NCBI GenBank assembly: GCA_004298915.1
Contig: SCTE01000395.1
Coordinates: 1 to 9,802, forward strand
Origin: Chloroflexota bacterium
GTDB taxonomy: Bacteria; Chloroflexota; Limnocylindria; Limnocylindrales; CSP1-4
Length of the DNA stretch: 9,802 nt
Direction: 5' to 3'
Part shown: positions 1 to 5,994 of the stretch, one piece after another
Layout: every line of letters starts with the position of its first letter
Position numbering within the stretch: position 1 is the stretch's first letter
The notes under the pieces: model-generated
The model's input: only the letters and a program-made list of their open reading frames with translations
Databases searched by the model: none
What the model was told of the DNA's origin: nothing
Made by a program: the position numbers and the translations under genes

Positions 1-246
1 CTCCATCAACTCCGCGATCTGGGCCTCGGTTGCATCGCCCGCCGGGACCATGATCCAGACGATCCGCGGCTTCTCGAGCTTGCCCACCAGCTCCGCGATG
101 GAGAACGACGGCTCGGCACCTTCCGTCGCGAGTTCCTGGGTCTTCTCCGGGCTCCGGTTGTAGGCCACGATCTGGTGACCGTCCTGCATCAACCGGCGAC
201 ACATGTTCGCCCCCATCCGGCCAAGTCCGATGAACCCGATGCGCAT
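1..246 (-). CDS. gnd: 6-phosphogluconate dehydrogenase, N-terminal part (cut by window edge)
   Basis: Oxidises and decarboxylates 6-phosphogluconate to ribulose-5-phosphate with NAD(P)+, a cytosolic oxidative pentose-phosphate step. Only the first 82 codons are in the window; the frame stays open to base 1, so the gene continues to the left. The translation begins MRIGFIGLGRMG, with the Rossmann dinucleotide motif GLGRMG at residues 7-12, YNRS at 29-32 after the second beta strand (usual place for an NADP phosphate-binding Arg/Ser) and a MVPAG stretch at 66-70, as in the short (about 300-residue) bacterial 6PGDH group. The ATG at 244-246 is supported by a GGAGG Shine-Dalgarno at 256-260 with a 9-base spacer. 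It lies downstream of pgi on the same strand but 516 bases away and probably has its own promoter. Another beta-hydroxyacid dehydrogenase is possible but less likely given the pentose-phosphate neighbours. Confidence 0.88.
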   Translation of the reverse strand, partial: MRIGFIGLGRMGANMCRRLMQDGHQIVAYNRSPEKTQELATEGAEPSFSIAELVGKLEKPRIVWIMVPAGDATEAQIAELME

Positions 247-255
247 GTCGCGACG

Positions 256-260
256 CCTCC
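256..260 (-). promoter_or_regulatory. Shine-Dalgarno of gnd
   Basis: On the minus strand this reads GGAGG, a strong anti-16S match, 9 bases before the ATG at 246. It fixes the start of the truncated gnd gene. Confidence 0.7.
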
Positions 261-307
261 GATGCAGGTGGCGGCGCGGCTGATGTGCAGGCGCCGACCT
301 CGCACCC

Positions 308-337
308 AGTCTACGCGCGGTGCGTCCGGGCGCTGAA
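308..337 (-). promoter_or_regulatory. Candidate promoter for gnd
   Basis: On the minus strand a TAGACT hexamer (308-313) fits a -10 box and TTCAGC/TCAGCG (331-337) sits where a -35 box would be, with 17 bases between 313 and 331. The -35 match to TTGACA is poor. The call rests mainly on the same arrangement, GAWTCAG then 17-base gap then TAGACT, occurring upstream of pgi (2575-2606). It predicts a 5' leader of roughly 50-55 bases for gnd. Confidence 0.4.
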
Positions 338-410
338 TCGTGGATTGGCTGCGTGTCGAGGCGGCGCGGTGCCGGCCTGTCAGGCGCCGCGTCACGTGCC
401 ACGTTACCTC

Positions 411-435
411 CCCCGGGTCACCGCCGAGCCCGGGG
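411..435. repeat. Inverted repeat CCCCGGG / CCCGGGG
   Basis: Arms at 411-417 and 429-435 are perfectly complementary over 7 bases with an 11-base loop. Two further CCCGGG hexamers follow at 455-460 and 474-479, making four in 68 bases. In DNA this GC-rich, such motifs can arise by chance, so function is uncertain. Confidence 0.35.
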
Positions 436-488
436 TCATGTGCTGCCTCACGTCCCCGGGTCGTGCGCCGTGCCCCGGGCCGCCCTCG

Positions 489-523
489 TGCGGGTTTCAT
501 ACGCGCCAGGTATGAAACCCGCA
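489..523. repeat. Hairpin repeat 1 (perfect 14-bp stem, 7-base loop)
   Basis: Left arm TGCGGGTTTCATAC (489-502) and right arm GTATGAAACCCGCA (510-523) are perfect reverse complements around the loop GCGCCAG (503-509). This is the only member of the five without a mismatch. The inner part TTCATAC / GTATGAA is shared with the other members; the outer GCGGG/CCCGC is unique to this one. Its last bases abut repeat 2. Confidence 0.85.
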
Positions 524-550
524 ACGTCATACCTCCCACGTAAGAAGTTG
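522..550. repeat. Hairpin repeat 2 (inverted orientation)
   Basis: Left arm 522-532 (ending GTCATAC) pairs with right arm 540-550 (beginning GTAAGAAG) at 9 of 11 positions around a 7-base loop (533-539). Read on the minus strand the core is TTCTTAC, 7 bases, GTATGAC, so this copy is flipped relative to repeats 3 and 5, which read TTCTTAC...GTATGAA on the plus strand. Confidence 0.65.
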
Positions 551-574
551 ACCTCCGACGCCCGAACCGCTCCA

Positions 575-599
575 GTTTCTTACGCCGGACGTATGAAGC
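575..599. repeat. Hairpin repeat 3
   Basis: TTCTTAC (577-583), loop GCCGGAC (584-590), GTATGAA (591-597). The stem carries one central T:T mismatch (580/594), then a T-G wobble and a G-C pair outside. The 22-base core differs from repeat 5 at a single loop base. Confidence 0.75.
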
Positions 600-641
600 C
601 AGCATGCCGAGGGGCCTGCAGATGGCTCCGGGGTCTTGATC

Positions 642-676
642 TGTCGATCTCATACCCGGCACGTATCAGATCGACA
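642..676. repeat. Hairpin repeat 4 (14-bp stem, one mismatch)
   Basis: Left arm TGTCGATCTCATAC (642-655) and right arm GTATCAGATCGACA (663-676) pair at 13 of 14 positions (C:C mismatch at 651/667) around the loop CCGGCAC (656-662). Stem and loop lengths equal those of repeat 1, but the outer arm sequence (TGTCGAT/ATCGACA) is different, with complementarity retained. Confidence 0.8.
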
Positions 677-703
677 CGATGCCCTCGGGCCTTGGCCAGA
701 TCA

Positions 704-742
704 GGTCGACTTCTTACGCCGGGCGTATGAAGGCCCTCGACC
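704..742. repeat. Hairpin repeat 5
   Basis: TTCTTAC (711-717), loop GCCGGGC (718-724), GTATGAA (725-731), with the same T:T mismatch as repeat 3 (714/728). An outer stem GGTCGA (704-709) / TCGACC (737-742) can form across a small asymmetric internal loop. It lies about 20-60 bases beyond the pgi stop codon, so it would be in the 3' part of a pgi transcript. Confidence 0.75.
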
Positions 743-762
743 GGCAGCGCCGTAAGCCGAGC

Positions 763-2526
763 TCAGGCGCCGAGCGCCCTCGAGAAGGCACGTTCCAGCT
801 TGGCCAGGTCGGCGGCGCGATCGTTGCCGAGGCGGAGCCGGAGGATCGGCAGGTCGTGCGAGGCAATGGCGCCGGCATCGCCCTGGGCCTGCGCGTCGAT
901 GAGCCCGCCGAACGTGTACGGCCAGCCGGGGATCTCGCGATCGAGGGGATGAGCGGAGGTCAGTTGGACGAACCAGCCGATCGGGGCGCCGCCCTTGTGG
1001 AGCTGGCCCGTGGAATGCAGGAACCGCGGCCCGTAGCCGGCGGTGGTTGCGAGGCCCGTCCGGTCGCGGACGAGGGCGCGAATCCGCTCGAAGCTCGCAT
1101 CCGTGTCGTCCCCCGGGGCAATGAAGGCCTGGATCGCGACATATCCGCCCGGGCGAGAATCGCTCGCTCGCTGGCAGCCGGCGAGCCCGGCCCGCACCAA
1201 CTCGACGAGCGCATCAGCGGCGACCGCTTCGATGTCGATTGCTCGCAATCCATCGGCGCCGCCCGTCTCGCCGTCGTGACCAGCGCCGGAGGCGGGATCT
1301 GCCGATGTGCCCGCGGAGCGACCCTTCGCGGCGAGCAGCTGGCGGGTCAGCTCCTTGGCTTCCTCGACGTTCGGCTGGTCGAACGGATCGATGCCCAGCA
1401 CCGCGCCCGCGATTGCCGTTGCCACCTCCCAGCGGACGAACTCGGCGCCCAGGTCCATGGGGTCATCGAGGGTCAGCCGGATGACCGGATGCCCGGCTGC
1501 GGACAGGGCATCGAGGAGCCCGTTCGATGGATCGGCCGAGTCGGCCAGGGCCATCGTGACGAACACGCGATCCGCGGCGTACGCGTCGGCGGCACCGATC
1601 GGTTCGCGGTCGACCGGCACGATCCCGATGCCGTGCTTGCCGGTGGATTCGGCGATCAGCTGCTCGGCCCAGGCCCCGAAGCTCGCGAGGGCCGGATCCA
1701 TGATGAACGTCAGCTTGTCCCGGCCCCGACGCGCCAGCTCGCCGAGCGCGATGCCAAGGAGGACCCCCGGATTGCGCTGCGGCTCCGGTTCGCGGCTGGC
1801 CGCGATCATCGTCGAGGCGGAGGCGAGGAGCGGATCGAGGTCCAGCCCGATGAGTGATGCGGGGACCAGCCCGACATAGGACAGGGCGGCATAGCGCCCG
1901 CCGATGTCCGGCGGGTTCAGGAATACCTCGCGGAGGGCGTCGTGATGCGGGATGGCATCGACGCTCCTGCCGGGATCGGTGATCGCGACGATGAACTCGC
2001 CGGGCTGCTGCGACGAGCCGGCGACCGCAAGCGCGTCGGCGACCCGCGCCCAGGCATCGGCGAGGAAGGCCAGCGGTTCGGTCGTGGTGCCGGACTTCGA
2101 GGCCACGATCCACAGGGTCGAGAGGGGATCGAGGTCGTCCACGATCGCGGCCACCGCCGCGGGATCCGTCGAATCGAGGACCCGCAGGTCGAGGTAGCCA
2201 TCGGCGGTGCCAAAGGTCCGATGCAGGACCTCCGGGGCAAGGCTCGAGCCGCCCATCCCCATCACGACCGCCGTCCGGAACCCGGCCACGCGGATGCCAT
2301 CGCCGAAGCCCTCGAGAGCCGCGATCTGATCGGTGAAGTGGGCCGGCGCATCGAGCCAGCCGAGGCGATCGGCGATCGAACGCTGGACGTCGGGATCATC
2401 GGACCAGAGGGTCACGTCGCGGTCCATCAGGCGCTGGGCCCAGTTGTTGCGTCGCGCGTGATCGGCCACGGCCATCACGCCTTCCTCGTCCGCTGACGAC
2501 AGGCGAATTTCGAATTCGGCGCTCAT
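763..2526 (-). CDS. pgi: Glucose-6-phosphate isomerase (type related to the PGI half of Tal-PGI fusions)
   Basis: Interconverts glucose-6-phosphate and fructose-6-phosphate in the cytosol, linking glycolysis to the pentose-phosphate pathway. The 587-residue product has two sugar-isomerase (SIS) domains. Visible motifs: SKSGTTTE at 143-150 (phosphate-binding loop), DIGGRY at 207-212 with the catalytic-type Arg 211, ESTGKHG at 293-299 (position of the general base Glu), NPFDQ-like DPFDQPNVEEAK at 380-391, and HSTGQLHKGG at 504-513. The last motif and overall layout resemble the C-terminal module of bifunctional transaldolase/PGI proteins, but there is no transaldolase domain here. Residues 400-428 form a Gly/Ala/Ser/Asp-rich insert, probably a flexible loop. 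The ATG at 2524-2526 follows a GAGGTGG Shine-Dalgarno (2531-2537). Same strand as gnd, divergent from the DUF4389 gene. Confidence 0.9.
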   Translation of the reverse strand: MSAEFEIRLSSADEEGVMAVADHARRNNWAQRLMDRDVTLWSDDPDVQRSIADRLGWLDAPAHFTDQIAALEGFGDGIRVAGFRTAVVMGMGGSSLAPEVLHRTFGTADGYLDLRVLDSTDPAAVAAIVDDLDPLSTLWIVASKSGTTTEPLAFLADAWARVADALAVAGSSQQPGEFIVAITDPGRSVDAIPHHDALREVFLNPPDIGGRYAALSYVGLVPASLIGLDLDPLLASASTMIAASREPEPQRNPGVLLGIALGELARRGRDKLTFIMDPALASFGAWAEQLIAESTGKHGIGIVPVDREPIGAADAYAADRVFVTMALADSADPSNGLLDALSAAGHPVIRLTLDDPMDLGAEFVRWEVATAIAGAVLGIDPFDQPNVEEAKELTRQLLAAKGRSAGTSADPASGAGHDGETGGADGLRAIDIEAVAADALVELVRAGLAGCQRASDSRPGGYVAIQAFIAPGDDTDASFERIRALVRDRTGLATTAGYGPRFLHSTGQLHKGGAPIGWFVQLTSAHPLDREIPGWPYTFGGLIDAQAQGDAGAIASHDLPILRLRLGNDRAADLAKLERAFSRALGA

Positions 2527-2530
2527 GACT

Positions 2531-2537
2531 CCACCTC
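2531..2537 (-). promoter_or_regulatory. Shine-Dalgarno of pgi
   Basis: The minus strand reads GAGGTGG here, 4 bases before the pgi ATG (the core GAGG lies about 7 bases away). It supports the start chosen for pgi. Confidence 0.6.
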
Positions 2538-2574
2538 TGTCGCAGCTTCCGGGTCGTCCTGGGACCGCACGGCA

Positions 2575-2606
2575 AGTCTACCCGCGAGCGCGGATCGGCC
2601 TGATTC
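2575..2606 (-). promoter_or_regulatory. Candidate promoter for pgi
   Basis: On the minus strand TAGACT (2575-2580) fits a -10 box, and GAATCAGGC (2598-2606) holds the -35 position, with 17 bases between. The gnd upstream region has GATTCAGCG and TAGACT with the same 17-base spacing, and both spacers end in a similar CGCG run. Predicted leader is about 40 bases. The -35 element is far from the sigma-70 consensus. Confidence 0.4.
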
Positions 2607-2630
2607 CGGACCGATCACGCGACGTATGCT
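2604..2630 (+). promoter_or_regulatory. Weak candidate promoter for the DUF4389 gene
   Basis: TATGCT (2625-2630) could serve as a -10 box about 40 bases upstream of the ATG, with TTCCGG (2604-2609) 15 bases before it. It would overlap the -35 side of the proposed divergent pgi promoter. The match is modest. Confidence 0.25.
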
Positions 2631-2655
2631 GCAACCCGCGCGTGCATGGACATTT

Positions 2656-2662
2656 GAGGGGG
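2656..2662 (+). promoter_or_regulatory. Ribosome binding site deciding the DUF4389 start
   Basis: GAGGGGG with a 6-base spacer precedes the ATG at 2669. The frame is open further upstream to an ATG at 2525, but that one overlaps the pgi start codon, lacks such a site and would add 48 residues of unstructured Arg/Pro-rich sequence. Confidence 0.65.
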
Positions 2663-2668
2663 CGGAAC

Positions 2669-3310
2669 ATGGTTGCAGCCACGGCCGACATGCCTGGAGG
2701 TCCGGGCGGATCCGGCTACCCGGTCCACCTGACGATCGATCGAAACCAGACGATCAATCGCCTCTGGGGCATCCCGTTCTTCGGCCTGCTGGTCCGGTGG
2801 ATCCTGCTCATCCCGCACTGGCTCATCCTGGGCGTCCTCGGGTTCCTCGGCGCGCTCTCGGTCCTGATCTCCTGGATCCCGGTCCTGTTCCTCGGACGGA
2901 TGCCGGCGATGCTGTTCGACCTGTACGCGATGACCTACCGCTGGGCTGTCCGCGTGGTCGCCTACGCGGTGCTGATGACCGACGCGTATCCCCCGTTCTC
3001 ACTCAGCACGCCATACGGCGTGGACCTGATCGTCGAGCCTCGATCGAGCATCAACCGGCTGTGGGGCATCCCCTGGTTCGGCTTGCTTATTCGCGAGATC
3101 GCCTTGATTCCGCAGCTCATCGTCCTCTTCTTCCTGGGGATCGCGGTCTACGTCGTGATGCTCGTCGTGTGGATCCCGGTCCTCGTGAACGGGCGGTTCC
3201 CCCAGGTCGGCTATGACCTGTTCGGTGGCTATCTGCGAATGACCTCGCGCGTATCGCTCTGGCTCCTGCTGATGCCGATGCCGTACCCGCCGTTCGGTCC
3301 GAGCGAATAG
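2669..3310 (+). CDS. DUF4389 family membrane protein, tandemly duplicated
   Basis: Function unknown; an integral membrane protein by sequence. The 213-residue product consists of a short Gly-rich start and two homologous halves, residues 17-110 and 116-209, aligned without gaps at a constant offset of 99. By eye about 40 of 94 positions are identical. Each half runs INRLWGIP(F/W)FGLL, a hydrophobic helix pair, WIPVL, GR.P, DL and ends in YPPF, which matches my memory of the DUF4389 pattern. Each half has two hydrophobic spans (about 36-73 and 135-172, each long enough for two passes) and a third near 92-103 / 191-204. The start at 2669 is chosen from the GAGGGGG site 6 bases upstream. It is divergent from pgi and convergent with rpiB, so it is probably a single-gene unit. 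No catalytic residues are recognisable. Confidence 0.8.
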   Translation: MVAATADMPGGPGGSGYPVHLTIDRNQTINRLWGIPFFGLLVRWILLIPHWLILGVLGFLGALSVLISWIPVLFLGRMPAMLFDLYAMTYRWAVRVVAYAVLMTDAYPPFSLSTPYGVDLIVEPRSSINRLWGIPWFGLLIREIALIPQLIVLFFLGIAVYVVMLVVWIPVLVNGRFPQVGYDLFGGYLRMTSRVSLWLLLMPMPYPPFGPSE

Positions 3311-3335
3311 CCGAGGGCCCGCGCGGCCGCCGCGT

Positions 3336-3348
3336 GCCGCCTGGCGGC
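3336..3348. terminator. Weak GC hairpin between converging genes
   Basis: GCCGC (3336-3340) and GCGGC (3344-3348) flank a 3-base loop in the 95-base gap between the DUF4389 stop and the rpiB stop. Several other short GC dyads occur beside it and none has a T-run, so a terminator role is only suggested by the convergent layout. Confidence 0.25.
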
Positions 3349-3405
3349 GAAGACCAGGGTTCGGCGGCGCAGGTCAGGTGCGTGCCGTGGACCGCGCGGC
3401 GCGCC

Positions 3406-3864
3406 TCAGGCCTCGTCGGCCTCGATGGCGAGGACCTTATTCAGGCGACGAACGTGCCGCGGTTCGCCCGAGAAGGTCGCACCCAGGAACGCCAGTGCAG
3501 CCTCGAAGGCCGGCTCCGAGCCGATCACGCGTGACCCGAGGGTGAGCACGTTCATGTCGTCGTGCTCCACGCCCTGGTGCGCGGAGTAGGTGTCGTGGCA
3601 GACGGCAGCGCGGACGCCGCGGATCTTGTTCGCGGCGACCGACGCGCCGACCCCGGATCCGCAGATGAGGATCCCGCGGTCGACCTCACCGTCGCGGACG
3701 ACGTGGCCAAGCCGCGCGGCGAAATCGGGGTAGTCGTCGTTGGGATCGGACCCGTCGCCGCCGAGATCGACGAGGTCGTGGCCGAGGCCGGCGGCCCCGA
3801 CCCGGCGGATGAGTTCATCCTTCAGCGCGGCACCGGCATGGTCGGCAGCGAACCCGATCCGCAT
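3406..3864 (-). CDS. rpiB: Ribose-5-phosphate isomerase B
   Basis: Interconverts ribulose-5-phosphate and ribose-5-phosphate in the cytosol. The 152-residue product spans the whole RpiB/LacAB fold at the family's usual size. Visible features: MRIGFAADHAG at the N-terminus, GILICGSGVGASVAANK around the catalytic Cys 68 (the Cys-type active site, as in E. coli RpiB, not the Glu variant of mycobacteria), CHDTYSAHQGVEHDDMNVL at 89-107 with His 101 at the position of the E. coli His 99, and the C-terminal EPRHVRRLNKV phosphate-contact stretch. The ATG at 3862-3864 lies 5 bases after the tkt stop, without a strong Shine-Dalgarno, so translation is probably coupled to tkt. An allose-6-phosphate isomerase activity, known in some RpiB proteins, cannot be excluded, but the tkt partner favours the pentose role. 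Confidence 0.93.
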   Translation of the reverse strand: MRIGFAADHAGAALKDELIRRVGAAGLGHDLVDLGGDGSDPNDDYPDFAARLGHVVRDGEVDRGILICGSGVGASVAANKIRGVRAAVCHDTYSAHQGVEHDDMNVLTLGSRVIGSEPAFEAALAFLGATFSGEPRHVRRLNKVLAIEADEA

Positions 3865-3869
3865 CGCGG

Positions 3870-5960
3870 TCAGTGCCCCGAGCCCCGGGACAGCCCCGAA
3901 GGCTGGTGGCCCGGGTCGAGCGTCGGGATGCGGCCTCGAAGCTCGCGCGCGGCAACCCGTCGGGCAACGTCGGTCACCCGTTCAACGGTGAATCCGAAGG
4001 CATCGAAGATGGTCTGTGCCGGCGCCGAGGCGCCGAAGTGGTCAAGGCCGATGATCGCCCCGTCGTCGCCGGCATAGCGCTCCCACCCGAGGGACACGCC
4101 CATCTCCACCGTGACCCGCGCCCGGACGGCCCGGGGCAGGACCGATTCTCGGTAGCCCTCGTCCTGGACATCGAACCGCTCCCAGCAGGGGAGTGACACC
4201 ACCCGCGCCGGCGTCCCCTCCGCCTCGAGGGCCGCGGCCGCGCCCATCGCGAGCTGCAGCTCGGAACCGGTCGCAATGAGGATGATCGCCGGGACCCCGC
4301 CCGCTGCCTCGTTGGACGCCGGCCGCAGGACGTACCCGCCGCGCCGAAGCCCATCGCGCGCCTTTTCCGTCGTCCCGGGCAGCGTCGGCAACTTCTGTCG
4401 GGTCAGCGCCAGGGCCACGGGGCCATCGCGCCGTTCCACGGCCAGCGCCCAGGCCGCGGCTGCCTCGTTGGCATCGCCGGGCCGGACGAACCACAGGTTC
4501 GGGATGGCGCGCAGGGCCGCGTAGTGCTCGACCGGCTGGTGGGTCGGCCCATCCTCCCCGAGGCCGACCGAATCGTGGGTCCAGACGTAGATCACGTGGA
4601 GGCCCGAGAGGGACGCCAGCCGAACCGCGCCTCGCATGTAGTCGCTAAAGGTCAGGAACGTGGCCGCGTAGGGGATGAACCCGCCGTGGTACGCGATGCC
4701 GTTGGCAACGCCGCCCATCGCATGTTCGCGGACGCCGAAGCGCAGGTTGCGCCCCGCAAGCTCGACCTCGAAGTCGCCCGCACCCTTGATGTCAGTCAGA
4801 TTGGACTCGGACAGGTCGGCGGCCCCGCCGAACAGCTCCGGGACGGGCTCGGCCAGCGCCGCGATCGCCTGTTGGCTGGCCTGGCGGGTGGCGAAGTCCT
4901 CGCCGAGCGCGTAGGTCTGGAGGCCCCCATCCCAGCCGTCGCGCAGGGTTCCGTCCAGTCGCCGCCGCAGCTCCGCCGCCTCGGCTGGGAATGCGTCCGC
5001 GTAGCGGGACATGCGGCCCTCCCATTCGGCGACCAGCGCGTCACCTTCGGGAATGGCCGCCCGGAACACATCGAGCGCCTCGTCCGGGACGAGGAACTGG
5101 GCGTCCGGATCCCAGCCGTAGGCCTCCTTGGCCAGGCGGACCTCGTCGGGGCCGAGGGGAGCGCCGTGGGCTTTCTGGGTGTCCTGCTTGTTCGGGCTCC
5201 CGAAGCCGATGTGCGTCCGGACCGCGATGATCGACGGCCGGGCATCGCGGTGCGCCTCGGCGATTGCCGCGGCGATCGCCCCGACGTCGTTGCCGTCCTC
5301 GACCCGGGCGGTCTGCCAGCGATACGCCTCGAACCGGGCGAGGACGTCCTCGGACCAGGCCATGTCCGTCGGGCCGTCGAGCTGGATGTGGTTGTCGTCA
5401 TAGAGCACGACGAGCTTGCGGAGCATGAGGTGGCCGGCCAGGCTGGCGGCCTCGGAGGCGATGCCTTCCTGGAGGTCCCCGTCGCTGGCCAGGGCATAGG
5501 TCCAGTGGTCGACGATGTCGTGGCCGGGCCGGTTGAATTCGTGCGCAAGCCGGCGCTCCGCGATCGCCATGCCGACCGCGTTCGTGAAGCCCTGCCCGAG
5601 CGGTCCGGTGGTCGCCTCCACCCCCGAGGTAAGGCCGTACTCGGGATGGCCCGGCGTCCGCGAGCCCCACTGCCGGAACGACTTCAGGTCGTCGAGGGTC
5701 ACGTCGTATCCGGTCAGGTGGAGGAGCGAATACAGGAGCATCGAGGCGTGGCCGGCCGACAGCACGAACCGATCGCGATCCGGCCAGTCCGGATGGGTCG
5801 GAGCGTGGCGCAGGAACCGGGTCCACAGGGCATACGCCATCGGCGCCGCGCCCATCGGCGCGCCGGGATGTCCGGAGTTCGCCTTCTGTACGCCGTCGAT
5901 CGACAGCGTGCGAATGGTGTTGATCGCGAGCCGTTCGAGGTCGGGGGTCAGGTCAGGCAT
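3870..5960 (-). CDS. tkt: Transketolase
   Basis: ThDP- and divalent-metal-dependent transfer of two-carbon ketol units between xylulose-5-phosphate and ribose-5-phosphate or erythrose-4-phosphate, in the non-oxidative pentose-phosphate pathway. The 696-residue product has all three domains. Motifs: SGHPGAPMG at 29-37 (His 31), TTGPLGQG at 118-125, the ThDP signature from GDLQEG (161-166) to DDNH (188-191), catalytic Glu 412 in REHAMGG, and DSVGLGEDGPTHQPVEH at 463-479 (His 474). The last 15-20 residues (Pro/Gly/Ser-rich, ending SGLSRGSGH) extend beyond the usual end. The frame is open 105 codons upstream of 5960, but that part lies inside the divergent psuK gene and is not transketolase-like; MPDLTPDLERLAINTIRTLS is a typical beginning. 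It heads a tkt-rpiB operon. Confidence 0.95.
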   Translation of the reverse strand: MPDLTPDLERLAINTIRTLSIDGVQKANSGHPGAPMGAAPMAYALWTRFLRHAPTHPDWPDRDRFVLSAGHASMLLYSLLHLTGYDVTLDDLKSFRQWGSRTPGHPEYGLTSGVEATTGPLGQGFTNAVGMAIAERRLAHEFNRPGHDIVDHWTYALASDGDLQEGIASEAASLAGHLMLRKLVVLYDDNHIQLDGPTDMAWSEDVLARFEAYRWQTARVEDGNDVGAIAAAIAEAHRDARPSIIAVRTHIGFGSPNKQDTQKAHGAPLGPDEVRLAKEAYGWDPDAQFLVPDEALDVFRAAIPEGDALVAEWEGRMSRYADAFPAEAAELRRRLDGTLRDGWDGGLQTYALGEDFATRQASQQAIAALAEPVPELFGGAADLSESNLTDIKGAGDFEVELAGRNLRFGVREHAMGGVANGIAYHGGFIPYAATFLTFSDYMRGAVRLASLSGLHVIYVWTHDSVGLGEDGPTHQPVEHYAALRAIPNLWFVRPGDANEAAAAWALAVERRDGPVALALTRQKLPTLPGTTEKARDGLRRGGYVLRPASNEAAGGVPAIILIATGSELQLAMGAAAALEAEGTPARVVSLPCWERFDVQDEGYRESVLPRAVRARVTVEMGVSLGWERYAGDDGAIIGLDHFGASAPAQTIFDAFGFTVERVTDVARRVAARELRGRIPTLDPGHQPSGLSRGSGH

Positions 5961-5967
5961 CGCGCTG

Positions 5968-5973
5968 ATCCTA
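5968..5973 (-). promoter_or_regulatory. TAGGAT element upstream of tkt (-10 box or ribosome site)
   Basis: On the minus strand TAGGAT lies 7 bases before the tkt ATG. As a TANNNT -10 box this spacing would give a leaderless or nearly leaderless mRNA. The same bases contain AGGA (5969-5972) with an 8-base spacer, so it may instead be the Shine-Dalgarno. The sequence cannot decide between these. Confidence 0.4.
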
Positions 5974-5994
5974 CCAACGCAGCGACTGCCCCGA

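Larger units (their letters stand above)
247..762. other. 516-base intergenic region between pgi and gnd
   Basis: No convincing gene lies here. Short frames exist on both strands, but they run through the hairpin repeats, have Arg/Gly/Pro-rich low-information translations and resemble no family I know. Contents from right to left in gnd/pgi reading direction: five related hairpins (489-742), a stretch with four CCCGGG sites (412-479), the candidate gnd promoter (308-337) and the gnd Shine-Dalgarno (256-260). None of the hairpins is followed by a T-run on either strand, so they are not standard intrinsic terminators, though they could stall RNA polymerase or protect the 3' end of the pgi message. 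Confidence 0.75.

Noticed and set aside
247..307. Riboswitch or metabolite-sensing leader before gnd
   Set aside because: The predicted leader is only about 50-55 bases and shows no fold or motif I recognise from known riboswitch classes.
189..662. 157-codon minus-strand frame in the pgi-gnd gap
   Set aside because: It overlaps the true gnd start in another frame and runs through hairpin repeats 1-3 and most of repeat 4 (its first codons start inside that repeat), whose translation gives repeated SYVGGM/SYLARM strings. No good ribosome site seen.
489..742. CRISPR array
   Set aside because: The repeats are unequal palindromes with irregular spacing (about 30-70 bases centre to centre), mixed orientation and overlapping ends; no cas genes are nearby.
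489..742. Integron attC sites
   Set aside because: Hairpins with a strand-marking mismatch recall attC, but there is no RYYYAAC/GTTRRRY core, no cassette genes between them and no integrase in the window.
679..1857. Long open frame on the plus strand opposite pgi
   Set aside because: It mirrors the codon structure of pgi; its Arg/Gly/Glu-rich translation resembles no family, and the minus-strand protein has full PGI motifs. Such antisense frames are expected at this GC content.
2525..2668. N-terminal extension of the DUF4389 protein from the ATG at 2525
   Set aside because: The added 48 residues are not membrane- or family-like, the start overlaps the pgi start codon, and a good ribosome site precedes the ATG at 2669.
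5828..5840. CATACGCC string inside tkt resembling the hairpin arm
   Set aside because: It is a short chance match within conserved codons and has no complementary right arm at the 7-base distance.
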